Below are positions 43,399 through 53,521 of a stretch of DNA of 64,000 nucleotides, one piece after another. The translations under genes and the position numbers were made by a program. Source of the stretch: Acidovorax sp. 106 (lineage in GTDB: Bacteria > Pseudomonadota > Gammaproteobacteria > Burkholderiales > Burkholderiaceae_C); the NCBI RefSeq assembly GCF_003663825.1, contig NZ_RCCC01000001.1:2302501-2366500 (forward strand). Direction: 5' to 3'. The notes beneath the pieces were generated by a model, which was not told where the DNA came from, searched no databases, and saw only the letters and a program-made list of their open reading frames with translations. Position 1 is the first letter of the stretch; each line of letters starts with the position of its first letter.

Positions 43399-45406
43399 GG
43401 CGTGCGAGTTGGAGTGTGCGGGCTTCTTCGGTGGCAACCACTTCGGAGGCAGGGATGTAGAAGTCACGCTTGTAGTTGAACGTGTGGATGATCGAAGCCA
43501 GCACCACGGCTGCGAACGACACCGCAGCCAGCAGCCACATGTGCCAGATCAGCGCAAAGCCGAACACCAGCGAGAGGCCCGAGATGACCACACCAGCCCC
43601 GGTATTGGCAGGCATGTGGATGGACTGGAAGCCGCTGAGCGGGCGTTGGTAGCCGTGCTTCTTCATGTCCCACCAGGCGTCGATCTCATGCACCACGGGC
43701 GTGAAGGCGAAGTTGTAGTTGGGTGGGGGCGAGGAGGTGGCCCACTCCAGCGTGCGGCCACCCCAAGGGTCGCCCGTCCAGTCGCGCAGTTGCTCGCGCT
43801 TGAGGAAGCTGACCACCAACTGGATCAGGAAGCAGCCAATGCCCGCGGCAATCATGGCTGCGCCAATGGCAGCGATCACGAACCAGATTTGCAGCGATTG
43901 GTCTTCAAAGTGGCTCACGCGGCGCGTGACGCCCATCAGGCCCAGCACGTACAGCGGCGTGAAAGCCACCCAGAAGCCCACCAGCCACAGCCAGAAGGAG
44001 TACACGCCCCAGGTGCGGTCCAGCTTGTAGCCAAACGCCTTGGGGAACCAGTAGTTGATGCCTGCAAACATGGCAAACACCACGCCGCCGATGATCACGT
44101 TGTGGAAGTGAGCGATAAGGAACAGGCTGTTGTGCAGCACGAAGTCGGCGGGTGGCACGGCCAGCAGCACGCCGGTCATGCCGCCGATGGCAAACGTCAC
44201 CATGAAGGCCACGGTCCACATCATGGGCAGCTCAAAGCGGATGCGGCCCTTGTACATGGTGAACAGCCAGTTGAAGATCTTCGCGCCCGTGGGGATCGAG
44301 ATGATCATGGTCGTGATACCGAAGAAGGTGTTCACGCTCGCGCCCGAGCCCATGGTGAAGAAGTGGTGCAGCCACACCAGGTACGACAGGATGGTGATAC
44401 ACACCGTGGCGTACACCATGGAGGTGTAGCCAAACAGGCGCTTCTTGCTGAAGGTGGCCACCACTTCGGAGAACACGCCGAAGGCGGGCAGCACCAGGAT
44501 GTACACCTCAGGGTGGCCCCAGATCCAGATCAGGTTCACGTAGAGCATGGGGTTGCCACCCAGCTCGTTGGTGAAGAAGTTGGTGCCAACATAGCGGTCC
44601 AGCGACATCAGCACCAGCGCGGCCGTCAGCACGGGGAAGGAGGCCACGATCAGCGCGTTGGTGCACAGGGCGGTCCAGGTGAAGACGGGCATCTTCATCA
44701 GGCTCATGCCGGGGGCGCGCATCTTGACGATGGTGACGATCAGGTTGATCCCCGAGAGCGTGGTGCCCACCCCGGCAATCTGCAGTGCCCAGATGTAGTA
44801 GTCCAGCCCCGTGCTGGCGCTTTGTGAGCCCAGGTTGGACAGCGCCAGCCAGCCGGAGGTGGAGAACTCCCCCAGGAACAGCGACACCATCACCAGCACG
44901 GCGCCAGCGGTGGTCATCCAGAAGCTGAAGTTGTTGAGGAACGGGAAGGACACGTCGCGCGCGCCGATTTGCAGCGGCACGAGGTAGTTCATCAGGCCCG
45001 TGACCAGCGGCATCGCCACGAAGAAGATCATGATCACGCCGTGGGCTGTGAAGATCTGGTCGTAGTGGTGCGGTGGCAGGTAGCCCATGTTGTCGCCAAA
45101 GGCCATGGCCTGTTGCAGGCGCATCATCACGGCGTCGGCAAAGCCGCGCAGCAGCATCACCAGGCCCAGGATCATGTACATGATCCCGATCTTTTTGTGG
45201 TCAATGCTGCAGATCCAGTCGCGCCACAGCGGGCCCCACAGGCGGAACTTGGTGATGCCTGCCACGACGGCAAGACCACCAAGCACCACGGCAATGAAGG
45301 TGGCCAGCACGATGGGTTCGTGCGCCATGGGCACAACGTCCCAGCTCAGGCGGCCCAGCGCCCAGTGGGCGGGAGTTACGTTTTCGGAGGTCATAGCGAG
45401 GCTCAT
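43391..45406 (-). CDS. cyoB: Cytochrome bo3 ubiquinol oxidase subunit I
   Basis: A 671-residue, about 15-helix catalytic subunit that reduces O2 to water with ubiquinol electrons and pumps protons. The heme and CuB ligands are visible: [26 protein letters not shown] (His-Tyr crosslink region), LHHFFT, and [10 protein letters not shown]. The D-channel loop and the CyoB-specific N-terminal extension ([13 protein letters not shown] and the preceding helix) are present. ATG at 45406 overlaps the cyoA stop codon by four bases (ATGA); a second ATG lies four codons inside. Confidence 0.97.
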   Translation of the reverse strand: MSLAMTSENVTPAHWALGRLSWDVVPMAHEPIVLATFIAVVLGGLAVVAGITKFRLWGPLWRDWICSIDHKKIGIMYMILGLVMLLRGFADAVMMRLQQAMAFGDNMGYLPPHHYDQIFTAHGVIMIFFVAMPLVTGLMNYLVPLQIGARDVSFPFLNNFSFWMTTAGAVLVMVSLFLGEFSTSGWLALSNLGSQSASTGLDYYIWALQIAGVGTTLSGINLIVTIVKMRAPGMSLMKMPVFTWTALCTNALIVASFPVLTAALVLMSLDRYVGTNFFTNELGGNPMLYVNLIWIWGHPEVYILVLPAFGVFSEVVATFSKKRLFGYTSMVYATVCITILSYLVWLHHFFTMGSGASVNTFFGITTMIISIPTGAKIFNWLFTMYKGRIRFELPMMWTVAFMVTFAIGGMTGVLLAVPPADFVLHNSLFLIAHFHNVIIGGVVFAMFAGINYWFPKAFGYKLDRTWGVYSFWLWLVGFWVAFTPLYVLGLMGVTRRVSHFEDQSLQIWFVIAAIGAAMIAAGIGCFLIQLVVSFLKREQLRDWTGDPWGGRTLEWATSSPPPNYNFAFTPVVHEIDAWWDMKKHGYQRPLSGFQSIHMPANTGAGVVISGLSLVFGFALIWHMWLLAAVSFAAVVLASIIHTFNYKRDFYIPASEVVATEEARTLQLARHV

Positions 45407-46470
45407 TGGCGGATGCTGGCGCCGGAGGTTTGTGCCGGTGCGTTGCGGGTTTCAAGCGCTGCCACCACTTGGGCTGCGTTTTGTGCGTTGCACACGTCCT
45501 GGGGCAGGTTCAGGCCTGCTGCGCGCACATAGGCGTCGCCGCCCTGGGCGTCGATGGCCATCATGTGGTGCATGCACATCTTTCCGTCTTCCACACAGCG
45601 GTTGAGCACCTTGTCGTACAGGCCATCTTCCACCGACGCAAAGCGTTGCACGGGGTCGCGCTCGCTGGGCTTGGCGAGGTTCAGGTAGGAGCCTTTGTCC
45701 AGGGGCTTGCCCTCGGTCTTGGCTTTTTGCACCCACTGGGCAAAGTCATCGTTGCTCAGGCCGTGGAACTTGAAGGTCATGCCAGAGAAGCCTGCGCCGC
45801 TGTAGTGCGAAGACATGCCGTTGAACACGCCAGGCTTGTTGATGACGGCGTTCAGCTCGGTCTGCATGCCGGGCATGGCGTAGATCATGCCGGCCAGGTC
45901 AGGCACGTAGAACGCGTTCATGGTCGATGTCGCGGTCAGTTTGAACAGAATGGGGCGGTCCACCGGGGCGGCCAGCTCGTTTACTGTGGCAATGCCTTGC
46001 TCTGGGTAGAAAAACAGCCATTTCCAGTCCATCGCCACCACTTGCACTTCCAGGGGCTTGACGTTGGCGTCCAGGGGGCGCTGGGCGTCGATGCGGTCCA
46101 GGGGGCGGTAGGGGTCAAGCTTGTGGGTGCCGATCCAGGTCAGGGCGCCCAGGGCAATGATGATGAGCAGCGGCACGGTCCAGATCACCAGCTCAAGCGT
46201 GGTGGAGTGGTGCCACTCGGGGTCGTAGTCGGCCTCGGTGTTGGCGGTGTTCGACTGGCGGTACTTCCAGGCGAAGAACAGGGTCAGGGCGATCACCGGC
46301 ACGATGATGATGAGCATCAACAGTGTGGCGGTGATGACCATCTGGCCCTGTTGGGCGGCAATGTCACCGGCCGGGTTGAGTACGACGGCCTTGCTGCAAC
46401 CGGCCAGGCCGGTGGTCAGGGCGATCGCGGCAAGCCAGGCGGGCCTGCGAGATTCTTTGTTTTTGAGCAT
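45403..46470 (-). CDS. cyoA: Cytochrome bo3 ubiquinol oxidase subunit II
   Basis: A 355-residue lipoprotein subunit. It has a lipobox, TGLAGCSK, with Cys 25, two membrane helices (about 45-70 and about 92-113), and a periplasmic cupredoxin-like domain. As expected for quinol oxidases, the CuA ligands of cytochrome oxidases are not present in the segment [36 protein letters not shown] is a typical second helix. The C-terminal part contains the COX-aromatic region, longer than in E. coli. It is the first gene of a seven-gene minus-strand unit, preceded by a 276-base divergent region. Confidence 0.95.
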   Translation of the reverse strand: MLKNKESRRPAWLAAIALTTGLAGCSKAVVLNPAGDIAAQQGQMVITATLLMLIIIVPVIALTLFFAWKYRQSNTANTEADYDPEWHHSTTLELVIWTVPLLIIIALGALTWIGTHKLDPYRPLDRIDAQRPLDANVKPLEVQVVAMDWKWLFFYPEQGIATVNELAAPVDRPILFKLTATSTMNAFYVPDLAGMIYAMPGMQTELNAVINKPGVFNGMSSHYSGAGFSGMTFKFHGLSNDDFAQWVQKAKTEGKPLDKGSYLNLAKPSERDPVQRFASVEDGLYDKVLNRCVEDGKMCMHHMMAIDAQGGDAYVRAAGLNLPQDVCNAQNAAQVVAALETRNAPAQTSGASIRQ

Positions 46471-46554
46471 GCTAGGGGCGCTACAAAGGGGCGCTTAGGT
46501 GTAAACACGAATGGCTGAAGTGTCGAAATGTAGTCTCGCTACCGATTTTGTCGA

Positions 46555-46571
46555 TTGGACATTTTGTCCAA
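46555..46571. promoter_or_regulatory. 17-bp inverted repeat in the cyoA/MFS divergent region
   Basis: TTGGACA and TGTCCAA form a perfect 7-bp dyad around TTT. It lies 85 bases upstream of cyoA and 176 bases upstream of the MFS gene, in an AT-richer stretch. It is a candidate operator for either unit; it does not match a classical FNR or LexA site. Confidence 0.5.
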
Positions 46572-46680
46572 CATCAAATGCGAGCCAGTGTTTTCGGCTC
46601 TTTGGTCTGGGTTTGATCTGTCGCAGGCGGGTTTGGAGGGCTGGCAATCAGGGTTTTCCTACGCGCAGGGCTAGCGAAAG

Positions 46681-46705
46681 CTCACTTGTGAGGGCCCTCT
46701 GAGGG
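46681..46705 (+). other. Mutually exclusive hairpin arms in the MFS leader
   Basis: CTCAC-TT-GTGAG (46681-46692), GAGGG-CCCTC (46690-46699) and CCCTC-T-GAGGG (46695-46705) share arms, so an RNA leader could fold in alternative ways about 40 bases before the start codon. No known riboswitch consensus is recognised. Confidence 0.3.
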
Positions 46706-46746
46706 GTGTAGAACGGAGTGGTGTCAGTTTCTTGAGGAGCGTCAAT

Positions 46747-48084
46747 ATGTACAGCCCAGGTTCAGCAGCCCTGCCTGCTCCAGGTTTTGATGGTTCGGTG
46801 TCTTTGGCCAACGCCCACACCGATGAGGATGTGACCCCCGGTGAGATCGCGGTGGGGGTGATCATTGGGCGGTCTTCCGAATACTTTGATTTTTTTGTGT
46901 TCGGCATTGCCAGCGTGCTGGTCTTCCCCTCTTTGCTGTTCCCGTTCTTGTCGCGGCTGGATGGGACTTTGATGGCGTTTGCCATATTTGCCCTGGCTTT
47001 CGTGGCCCGCCCTGTGGGCACCGCCATCTCCATGGCTGTGCAGCGGCGCTGGGGGCGGGGCACCAAGCTGACGCTGTCGCTGTTTTTGCTGGGGGCCTGC
47101 ACGGCGGGCATGGCGTTTTTGCCCAGCTACGCGTCGGTGGGCTCCAAGGCGATTGCGGCCCTGATCATTCTGCGCATTGGCCAGGGGCTGGCGCTGGGGG
47201 GCACCTGGGATGGGTTGCCCTCCCTGTTGGCGATGAGCGCCCCCAAGGAGCGGCGCGGCTGGTTTGCCATGATCGGGCAGCTGGGGGCGCCTGTGGGTTT
47301 TGTGCTGGCGGCCAGCCTGTTTGCATATTTGTATAGCAGCCTGAGCGTGGCCGAGTTCCTGGACTGGGGCTGGCGCTATCCCTTCTTCGTGGCCTTTGCC
47401 ATCAACGTGGTGGCCTTGTTTGCCCGTTTGCGTCTGGTGGTGGGGCAGTCGTATGCCGAATTGCTGCAGCAGCGCGAGTTGCAGCCGGTGAGCGTGGCCC
47501 AGGTCATGCGCGATGAGGGGGGCAATGTGCTGCTGGGTGCCTTTGCTGCCTTGTCCAGCTTTGCGCTGTTCCATATCGCCACCGTGTTCCCTCTGTCGTG
47601 GATTTCGATGTACTCCGAGCAGTCCATCACCGAGGTCCTCTCGGTACAGATCGTGGGCGCCTTCCTGGCAGCCGCAGCCATCATGCTGTCGGGCTGGCTG
47701 GCCGACCGGGTGGGGCGGCGCAACCTGCTGGGCTCGATGGCGGTGCTGATCGGGCTGTTCAGCTTCACGGCGCCGTGGTTGCTGGGGGCCGGCTCTACAG
47801 GCAATAACGTGTTCTTGTTGGTGGGTTTTGTGCTGCTGGGCTTGTCGTATGGGCAGGCTTCGGGCACCGTCACGGCCAATTTCTCGGCCCAGTACCGCTA
47901 CACGGGCGCAGCGCTGTCGGCGGACTTGGCCTGGCTGCTGGGCGCCGGGTTTGCCCCGCTGGTGGCCTTGGGGCTGTCGGCCAAGTTTGGGCTGGGGGCC
48001 GTGTCGCTGTACCTGCTGTCGGGCGTGGTGTGTACCCTGGTGGCTTTGCGCATCAACCGGTTGATTGAGCGCAAAGAGGCTTGA
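46747..48084 (+). CDS. MFS transporter, metabolite:H+ symporter (MHS) family
   Basis: A 445-residue transporter with 12 predicted helices. The MHS features include an acidic cytosolic N-terminus, then IIGRSSEYFDFFVFGIASVLVFPSLLFP, the loop FVARPVGTAISMAVQRRWGRGTK, RIGQGLALGGTWDGLPSLLAM (the MHS GxxxGGE-like region) and a second-half DRVGRRNLLG loop. ATG at 46747 follows GAGGAG. Family members carry proline, citrate, shikimate or similar acids; the substrate is not determined. It is divergent from the cyo operon. Confidence 0.9.
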   Translation: MYSPGSAALPAPGFDGSVSLANAHTDEDVTPGEIAVGVIIGRSSEYFDFFVFGIASVLVFPSLLFPFLSRLDGTLMAFAIFALAFVARPVGTAISMAVQRRWGRGTKLTLSLFLLGACTAGMAFLPSYASVGSKAIAALIILRIGQGLALGGTWDGLPSLLAMSAPKERRGWFAMIGQLGAPVGFVLAASLFAYLYSSLSVAEFLDWGWRYPFFVAFAINVVALFARLRLVVGQSYAELLQQRELQPVSVAQVMRDEGGNVLLGAFAALSSFALFHIATVFPLSWISMYSEQSITEVLSVQIVGAFLAAAAIMLSGWLADRVGRRNLLGSMAVLIGLFSFTAPWLLGAGSTGNNVFLLVGFVLLGLSYGQASGTVTANFSAQYRYTGAALSADLAWLLGAGFAPLVALGLSAKFGLGAVSLYLLSGVVCTLVALRINRLIERKEA

Positions 48085-48099
48085 TGGTGGTGCTGGGTG

Positions 48100-48126
48100 G
48101 GGGCTGCAGCACCTGTGCTGAGCCCC
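48100..48126. terminator. Hairpin between convergent MFS gene and ybeY
   Basis: GGGGCT (48100-48105) with AGCCCC (48121-48126) encloses CAGCAC-CT-GTGCTG, a 12-bp stem with one bulged G. It lacks a clear T run, but its position between convergent genes supports a transcript-end role. Confidence 0.5.
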
Positions 48127-48184
48127 TGACCTCTAAACCCCTTGGCCCCACGACGGGCTCTGCGCTGGGGTTGGGTGTTGGTCT

Positions 48185-48643
48185 TTATTTAGCGTAAGGG
48201 TCGGCAAACCCCAGCTCTTGCAGGATGGCCGTTTCGTAGGCCTCCATTTCGTCGGCGTCCTCGGCGCTGGTCTCGTGGTCCCAGCCCTGGGCGTGCAGTG
48301 CGCCGTGCACCAGCAGGTGCGCGTAGTGCTCTTCCAGGCTTTTGTTTTGCTCTTGGGCCTCGCGTTCCACCACGGGTGCGCACAGCACCAGGTCTGCGGT
48401 GACGATGGGCTCCTGCGTGTAGTCAAACGTGAGCACGTTGGTGGCGTAGTCTTTTTTGCGGTACTCGCGGTTGAGCTGTTGGCCTTCTTCTGCGCCCACG
48501 ATGCGCACTGTGATTTCCGCATCGGTGGACAAGGCGTGGCGAATCCAGCGCGTGACCTTGTGGCGGGGCAGGGTGGCGCGGTGTTCTGCCAGGTTGTCAA
48601 ACTTGCCAAACTGCAAGGACAGAGAGAGTTGGTTGAGTGTCAT
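48185..48643 (-). CDS. ybeY: Endoribonuclease YbeY (rRNA maturation factor)
   Basis: A 152-residue zinc-dependent RNase involved in 16S rRNA 3'-end processing and ribosome quality control. The metal-binding motif is [11 protein letters not shown], and [19 protein letters not shown] is the typical central block. Its start at 48643 is 60 bases after phoH, with a palindromic repeat in the gap. The phoH-ybeY order is conserved across proteobacteria. Confidence 0.95.
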   Translation of the reverse strand: MTLNQLSLSLQFGKFDNLAEHRATLPRHKVTRWIRHALSTDAEITVRIVGAEEGQQLNREYRKKDYATNVLTFDYTQEPIVTADLVLCAPVVEREAQEQNKSLEEHYAHLLVHGALHAQGWDHETSAEDADEMEAYETAILQELGFADPYAK

Positions 48644-48649
48644 TTTGGC

Positions 48650-48680
48650 CTCTGGCGCTTGATATATAAGCGCAAGCAGC
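48650..48680. repeat. Palindromic intergenic repeat, AGCGCTTAT family, copy 4 (divergent)
   Basis: GCGCTT (48655-48660) and AAGCGC (48668-48673) lie around an AT-rich loop, followed by AAGCAGCTATAAAAATA. It matches the right arm of the other copies (AAGCGC..GCAGCTAT). It sits between phoH and ybeY, two genes of one operon. Confidence 0.7.
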
Positions 48681-48703
48681 TATAAAAATAATAGTAAAAA
48701 TGC

Positions 48704-49654
48704 TCAGCTGCGCGCAGTCTGTGCGCGGCGTGGCGCATCGTAGGCGTCCACAATGCGCGCCACCAGGGGGTGGCGCACCACGTCGGCACTGGTAAAGCGT
48801 GTGATGGCAATGCCCTTGACCCGCTTGAGCACCCGCTCGGCATCGATCAGCCCGCTCATGGCCCCCTTGGGCAGATCGATCTGGCTCACATCGCCCGTGA
48901 CCACGGCACGCGCGCCAAAGCCGATGCGGGTGAGGAACATCTTCATTTGCTCAGGGGTGGTGTTTTGCGCCTCGTCCAGGATCACAAAAGCGTTGTTTAG
49001 CGTGCGCCCGCGCATGAAGGCCAGCGGGGCGATTTCAATGGCGTTGCGCTCAAACGCCTTTTGCACCTTGTCGTGGCCCATCAACTCGTACAGGGCGTCG
49101 TACAGCGGGCGCAGGTAGGGGTCGACCTTTTGGGCCAGGTCGCCGGGCAAAAAGCCCAGGCGCTCACCCGCCTCGACCGCCGGGCGGGTCAGCACAATGC
49201 GCTGTACGGCACTGCGTTCTAGAGCATCTACCGCGCAGGCCACGGCCAAGTAGGTTTTGCCTGTGCCCGCAGGGCCAATGCCAAAGGTGATGTCGTGCGA
49301 AGCAATGTTCTGCAGGTACAGGCTTTGGGTGGGGGTGCGGCCACGCAGGTCCGCGCGGCGGGTGTTGAGCACGATGGCGCCCTCGGGCGCTTCGATCAGC
49401 CCAGAATCGCCCGCCAGCATGATTTGCAGCGTGTCTTCAGGGATGGGCCGCTCGGCCATCTCGTACAGCGCCTGCAACAATTCCATGGCCTGGGTGGCTT
49501 TGGCCTTGGGGCCGTCCACCTTGAACTGTTCGTGCCGATGGGCGATGCTTACCTCCAGGGCCACTTCGATGGTGCGCAGGTGCGCGTCCGCCGGGCCGCA
49601 CAGGTGGGTGAGCCGCGTGTTGTTGTGTGGGGTGAAGGTGTGGCGCAGGATCAC
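48704..49654 (-). CDS. phoH: PhoH family ATPase
   Basis: A 316-residue P-loop ATPase with Walker [11 protein letters not shown], Walker [24 protein letters not shown], and the conserved [17 protein letters not shown] and GDVSQIDLP. Its cellular role (probably RNA metabolism with YbeY) is inferred from the conserved pairing. GTG at 49654 is chosen as start because the protein there begins in the conserved [12 protein letters not shown] manner; an in-frame extension to 49741 would overlap the ruvA start and looks non-coding. It is divergent from ruvA. Confidence 0.92.
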   Translation of the reverse strand: MILRHTFTPHNNTRLTHLCGPADAHLRTIEVALEVSIAHRHEQFKVDGPKAKATQAMELLQALYEMAERPIPEDTLQIMLAGDSGLIEAPEGAIVLNTRRADLRGRTPTQSLYLQNIASHDITFGIGPAGTGKTYLAVACAVDALERSAVQRIVLTRPAVEAGERLGFLPGDLAQKVDPYLRPLYDALYELMGHDKVQKAFERNAIEIAPLAFMRGRTLNNAFVILDEAQNTTPEQMKMFLTRIGFGARAVVTGDVSQIDLPKGAMSGLIDAERVLKRVKGIAITRFTSADVVRHPLVARIVDAYDAPRRAQTARS

Positions 49655-49740
49655 GCTGATAATTCCAGTCGGCAAAAGCCAATGACGACAAAAAAGAGCG
49701 CGCCGCCTGCCTACGCATGCTGCGGCGCCAAAGGACACCA

Positions 49741-50313
49741 ATGATAGGCAAATTGACCGGCACCCTGCTGGAGAAGAATCCCCCCGAGGTGCTGCTGGAC
49801 TGCCACGGTGTGGGCTATGAGGTGAATGTGCCCATGAGCACCTTCTACAACCTGCCCGCAGTGGGCGAGCAGGTCAGCCTGCTCACGCAATTCATTGTGC
49901 GTGAGGATGCGCAGTTGCTATATGGCTTTGGCACGGCGCAAGAGCGCCAGGCTTTTCGGGAGTTGATCAAAATCTCAGGTGTGGGTCCACGCACGGCCTT
50001 GTCCATCCTCTCTGGCATGGGCGTGGCCGACCTGGCCCAGGCCATCACGCTGCAGGAGGCGGGCCGTTTGGTCAAAGTGCCAGGCATTGGCAAGAAGACG
50101 GCCGAGCGCTTGTTGCTGGAGTTGAAGGGCAAGATGGGGGCGGATATCGGTACCCCGACCCATGCCGCCAGCGACGCGCAGGCCGACATCCTTCAGGCGC
50201 TGTTGGCCCTGGGCTACAACGACAAGGAAGCGGTAGCAGCCCTCAAAGCGCTGCCGCCGGACGTGGGTGTAAGTGACGGTATCAAGCTGGCGCTCAAAGC
50301 ATTGGCCCGCTAA
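49741..50313 (+). CDS. ruvA: Holliday junction DNA helicase subunit RuvA
   Basis: A 190-residue tetrameric junction-binding protein that targets RuvB to recombination intermediates. The N-terminal OB fold starts [27 protein letters not shown]. Two helix-hairpin-helix motifs are seen, [13 protein letters not shown] and [17 protein letters not shown], and the C-terminal domain that touches RuvB is complete ([15 protein letters not shown]). ATG at 49741 is the conserved start. ruvB is 2 kb downstream on the same strand, beyond an unrelated protease gene. Confidence 0.96.
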   Translation: MIGKLTGTLLEKNPPEVLLDCHGVGYEVNVPMSTFYNLPAVGEQVSLLTQFIVREDAQLLYGFGTAQERQAFRELIKISGVGPRTALSILSGMGVADLAQAITLQEAGRLVKVPGIGKKTAERLLLELKGKMGADIGTPTHAASDAQADILQALLALGYNDKEAVAALKALPPDVGVSDGIKLALKALAR

Positions 50314-50401
50314 TAATCCAAAAACGGACGCCACCATGGAGCCACCGCATCCGCAGGGTGATCTCCAAAGTAATGGTCTTTGCACAACAAAGGAAACGCA
50401 G

Positions 50402-52324
50402 ATGACAATCGGTTCAATCAAACGCTGGACATGTGTACTCACTGCCGTCACAGCGCTAGTCGTGGGCTGTGGCGGCAGCGGCGAGACTGCCCCCGTCGCT
50501 AAAACGGATGCGGTTTCCAGCGTGGACAGCCGCGTTCAGCCGGTCAACGCTGTGCAGAAAGTAGAGAGTGTCAAGTTTCGCAGCGGAGCTTTGGCTCCGA
50601 AGGCTACCGAGGTTTCGTTGCCCGCTCTATCGCAAGCGAAAAGCATAGCTGCTAGCGCAGGTGCCGGTGCCAGACAGGTAGGAGAGGTCCGCTCTTTGAA
50701 TGCCACTTGGTCATCCCAGGCCACACAGGCCTATTTAGATTGGCAGGTCACCGCGAATGGCGGTAGGGTGGCAGCAATTAGTTTCAGAGCAGAGGGCGCC
50801 TATGGGTTACGCCTGGGGGTATTGGTAAATCAACTGCCCGGCGGCGCAACTTTAAGAGTTTATGCCCAATCCTCACCTGACAAGGTTTTTGAAATTTCAG
50901 GGCACGATGTCTTGCAAACGGTAGAGCGTAATCAGGCCGCTGGCGATCTATCTGATGCCGGGCGAACTTGGTGGACACCTGATACAGGTGCTGCAGAAGC
51001 CACTTTAGAGATTGAGCTGCCGCCTGGCATTCCTGCTGCTGCTGCTTTGAACGTGGCGGTGCCACATCTATCTCACATCTATGAAAACCTTGCCTTGCCT
51101 ACCGCGCAGGAATATGAAGAGCAGGTTCAGGTGACGAAAGATATCGGTGATTCCGATTTTTGCAATACCGATGCAACGTGCTCGACTTCGTTAACTGTTG
51201 AGCGTAATTCGGTTGCTCGCATGATTTTTGTGCGGGCTGATGGTAGGGCTTATCTTTGCACTGGCACTTTGCTCAATGACGTATCTTCTTCAGGCAGACC
51301 GTACTTTCTAAGTGCCAATCACTGCGTTTCCGATCAAACGGTGGCTTCCACATTGCAAACGGATTGGTTTTTCAGATCACCTAGGTGCAACAGTGGTTCA
51401 GTTCAGTCTTCGACGACCAAGCGGAGCCGTGGTGCACAGTTGCTTTACGTGAGCTCAGAGACTGACACATCTTTCATGCTTCTGAACGACACTCCACCCG
51501 CAGGGGCAACCTTTGCAGGCTGGGGGACGGCACCGGTTGATCCTGGCGCAGCAGTGGTAGGCTTGCATCACCCCTCCGGCGATTTGTTGAAGATCAGCAA
51601 CGGTGTTCTGGTTGGCCAGACCAACTGCGTAGCAGAGGGCGCGACCGGCTTTCGTTGCAGTGGGACTGCGGGTAACTTCTACCGCGTGACTTGGTCGCAA
51701 GGCGTTACGGAAGGGGGCAGCAGCGGCTCTGCCATATTCCAGAATAGCAAGGTGGTGGGAACCCTGTATGGCGGGAGCACAGCCTGTACTGTGTCTGGCG
51801 GGTACGACTACTATGGCCGCTTTGACATTGCTTACAGTGCTGCGCTCAAGACATGGCTTGCTGCGGCAGCGTCTGCCGAGAGGGTCGCTGTATATCGTTT
51901 TTACAATGCAAAAACGGGAGCACATTTCTACACGGCCAGTGCATCGGAGCGAGACTTTGTTATCAGGACCTACCCGGAGTTTGCGTATGAAACAGAGGCT
52001 TTCTATGTGTACCCCGATGCCAGCACAGGGAAGGAGCCGGTTTTTCGCTTTTACAACGCGACCAGTGGTGCTCACTTTTATGCAGGCAGCGCGGCTGAGC
52101 GAGACCTGGTCATTTCCCGGTTTCCTGATTTCCGTTATGAAATCGTGAGTTGGTATTCGCAAGTGAATAGCGGCAACGCTGCATCTCCTGTCTATCGCTT
52201 TTACAACAGCAAGACCGGAGCACATTTCTACACCATCAGCGCATTGGAACGAGACTTGGTAATCCAGGTTCACACCGACTTTCGCTACGAAGGCCCGACG
52301 TATTACGCTTGGACTAGCAAGTGA
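50402..52324 (+). CDS. Trypsin-like lipoprotein protease (lysyl endopeptidase type) with three C-terminal repeats
   Basis: A 640-residue secreted protein. The signal peptide ends in a lipobox, VVGC at 20-23. A propeptide-like region reaches about residue 240. The serine protease domain (about 255-485) has its triad as His 307 in SANHC, Asp 355 in TDTSFMLL and Ser 441 in EGGSSGSA, with paired cysteines and a layout like Achromobacter lysyl endopeptidase. Three copies of a roughly 40-residue repeat with a 50-residue period (about 497, 547 and 597; VYRFYNxxTGAHFYTxSxxERDxVI) match DUF5648, perhaps for surface attachment. AAGGAA precedes ATG at 50402. It is distinctly less GC-rich than ruvA and ruvB, which it separates. 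Confidence 0.88.
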   Translation: MTIGSIKRWTCVLTAVTALVVGCGGSGETAPVAKTDAVSSVDSRVQPVNAVQKVESVKFRSGALAPKATEVSLPALSQAKSIAASAGAGARQVGEVRSLNATWSSQATQAYLDWQVTANGGRVAAISFRAEGAYGLRLGVLVNQLPGGATLRVYAQSSPDKVFEISGHDVLQTVERNQAAGDLSDAGRTWWTPDTGAAEATLEIELPPGIPAAAALNVAVPHLSHIYENLALPTAQEYEEQVQVTKDIGDSDFCNTDATCSTSLTVERNSVARMIFVRADGRAYLCTGTLLNDVSSSGRPYFLSANHCVSDQTVASTLQTDWFFRSPRCNSGSVQSSTTKRSRGAQLLYVSSETDTSFMLLNDTPPAGATFAGWGTAPVDPGAAVVGLHHPSGDLLKISNGVLVGQTNCVAEGATGFRCSGTAGNFYRVTWSQGVTEGGSSGSAIFQNSKVVGTLYGGSTACTVSGGYDYYGRFDIAYSAALKTWLAAAASAERVAVYRFYNAKTGAHFYTASASERDFVIRTYPEFAYETEAFYVYPDASTGKEPVFRFYNATSGAHFYAGSAAERDLVISRFPDFRYEIVSWYSQVNSGNAASPVYRFYNSKTGAHFYTISALERDLVIQVHTDFRYEGPTYYAWTSK

Positions 52325-52368
52325 CCCCTGGAATAGCTTCTCGATATTGACAGTGCATAGACTGCTTC

Positions 52369-53445
52369 ATGACCATCCAGACCGACGACTTCGCCCCAGT
52401 TCCTGCCAAACGCGTGGTTTCCGCTGCGCCTACCTCCCCTCAAGAGGAAGCGCTGGAGCGGGCGCTGCGCCCCAAGCTGCTGCAGGAGTACGTCGGCCAG
52501 GCCAAGGCGCGTGAGCAACTGGAGATTTTCATCGGCGCCGCCCGCAAGCGCGGTGAGGCGCTGGACCATGTGCTCTTGTTCGGCCCGCCCGGGCTGGGCA
52601 AGACCACACTCAGCCACATCATTGCGGCAGAGTTGGGGGTGAATCTGCGTCAGACCAGTGGTCCGGTGCTGGAGAAGCCCAAGGACTTGGCAGCCTTGCT
52701 GACCAACCTGGAGAAGAACGACGTTCTCTTCATCGACGAGATCCACCGCCTCTCTCCGGTGGTGGAAGAAATCCTCTACCCCGCGCTGGAGGACTACCAG
52801 ATCGACATCATGATCGGCGAGGGCCCTGCGGCGCGCAGCATCAAGCTCGATTTACAGCCCTTCACCTTGGTGGGGGCCACCACGCGGGCCGGCATGCTCA
52901 CCAACCCGTTGCGCGACCGCTTTGGCATCGTGGCCCGGCTGGAGTTTTATACCCCTGAGGAATTGGCTCGCATCGTCAAGCGCAGCGCCGGGCTGCTCGG
53001 CGCGCCCATGGACGATGAAGGCGGCTTTGAGATTGCCCGCCGCTCACGTGGCACGCCACGGATTGCCAACCGGCTGTTGCGCCGCGTTCGGGACTACGCC
53101 GAGGTCAAGGGCGATGGCCGCATCACCGTCGACATTGCCAACCGTGCCCTGGCCATGCTGGACGTGGACCCGCAAGGTTTCGATGTGATGGACCGCAAGC
53201 TGCTGGAGGCGGTGATTCACCGCTTTGACGGCGGGCCTGTGGGGCTCGACAACATCGCGGCGAGCATTGGCGAAGAGGCTGGCACCATCGAAGACGTGAT
53301 TGAGCCTTACCTCATCCAACAAGGCTATTTGCAGCGCACGCCCCGCGGGCGCATTGCCACACTGGCAGCTTTTCGGCATCTAGGGGTTTCGCCCCCAGCC
53401 TCAGGGGGTTACGGGTTGTTTGATGGGGCGCCGGCCGCTGCCTGA
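52369..53445 (+). CDS. ruvB: Holliday junction DNA helicase motor RuvB
   Basis: A 358-residue AAA+ ATPase that drives branch migration. Visible are Walker [11 protein letters not shown], Walker [12 protein letters not shown], sensor 1 in [11 protein letters not shown], the arginine finger in NPLRDRFGI, and the winged-helix domain with [15 protein letters not shown]. The N-terminus carries a short extension ([17 protein letters not shown]) that is common in the family. It starts 44 bases after the protease gene, so either it has its own promoter or it depends on readthrough from ruvA through the insert. Confidence 0.96.
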   Translation: MTIQTDDFAPVPAKRVVSAAPTSPQEEALERALRPKLLQEYVGQAKAREQLEIFIGAARKRGEALDHVLLFGPPGLGKTTLSHIIAAELGVNLRQTSGPVLEKPKDLAALLTNLEKNDVLFIDEIHRLSPVVEEILYPALEDYQIDIMIGEGPAARSIKLDLQPFTLVGATTRAGMLTNPLRDRFGIVARLEFYTPEELARIVKRSAGLLGAPMDDEGGFEIARRSRGTPRIANRLLRRVRDYAEVKGDGRITVDIANRALAMLDVDPQGFDVMDRKLLEAVIHRFDGGPVGLDNIAASIGEEAGTIEDVIEPYLIQQGYLQRTPRGRIATLAAFRHLGVSPPASGGYGLFDGAPAAA

Positions 53446-53521
53446 CAAAACTGGCCCTGCGATAGTCGCCCAGGCGGCCGCGCTGACCCTTCCGTCCTGA
53501 ACGGGCAAGGCCAAGTGCCTT

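Noticed and set aside
41785..44827. Two long plus-strand frames (over 500 codons each) opposite cyoD, cyoC and cyoB
   Set aside because: Antisense shadows of the oxidase genes, with His/Gln-rich nonsense composition and no ribosome-binding sites.
50402..52324. Protease considered as an exosortase (IPTL-CTERM) substrate
   Set aside because: The C-terminus ends in a DUF5648 repeat (YYAWTSK) without the IPTL motif, hydrophobic helix or basic cluster.
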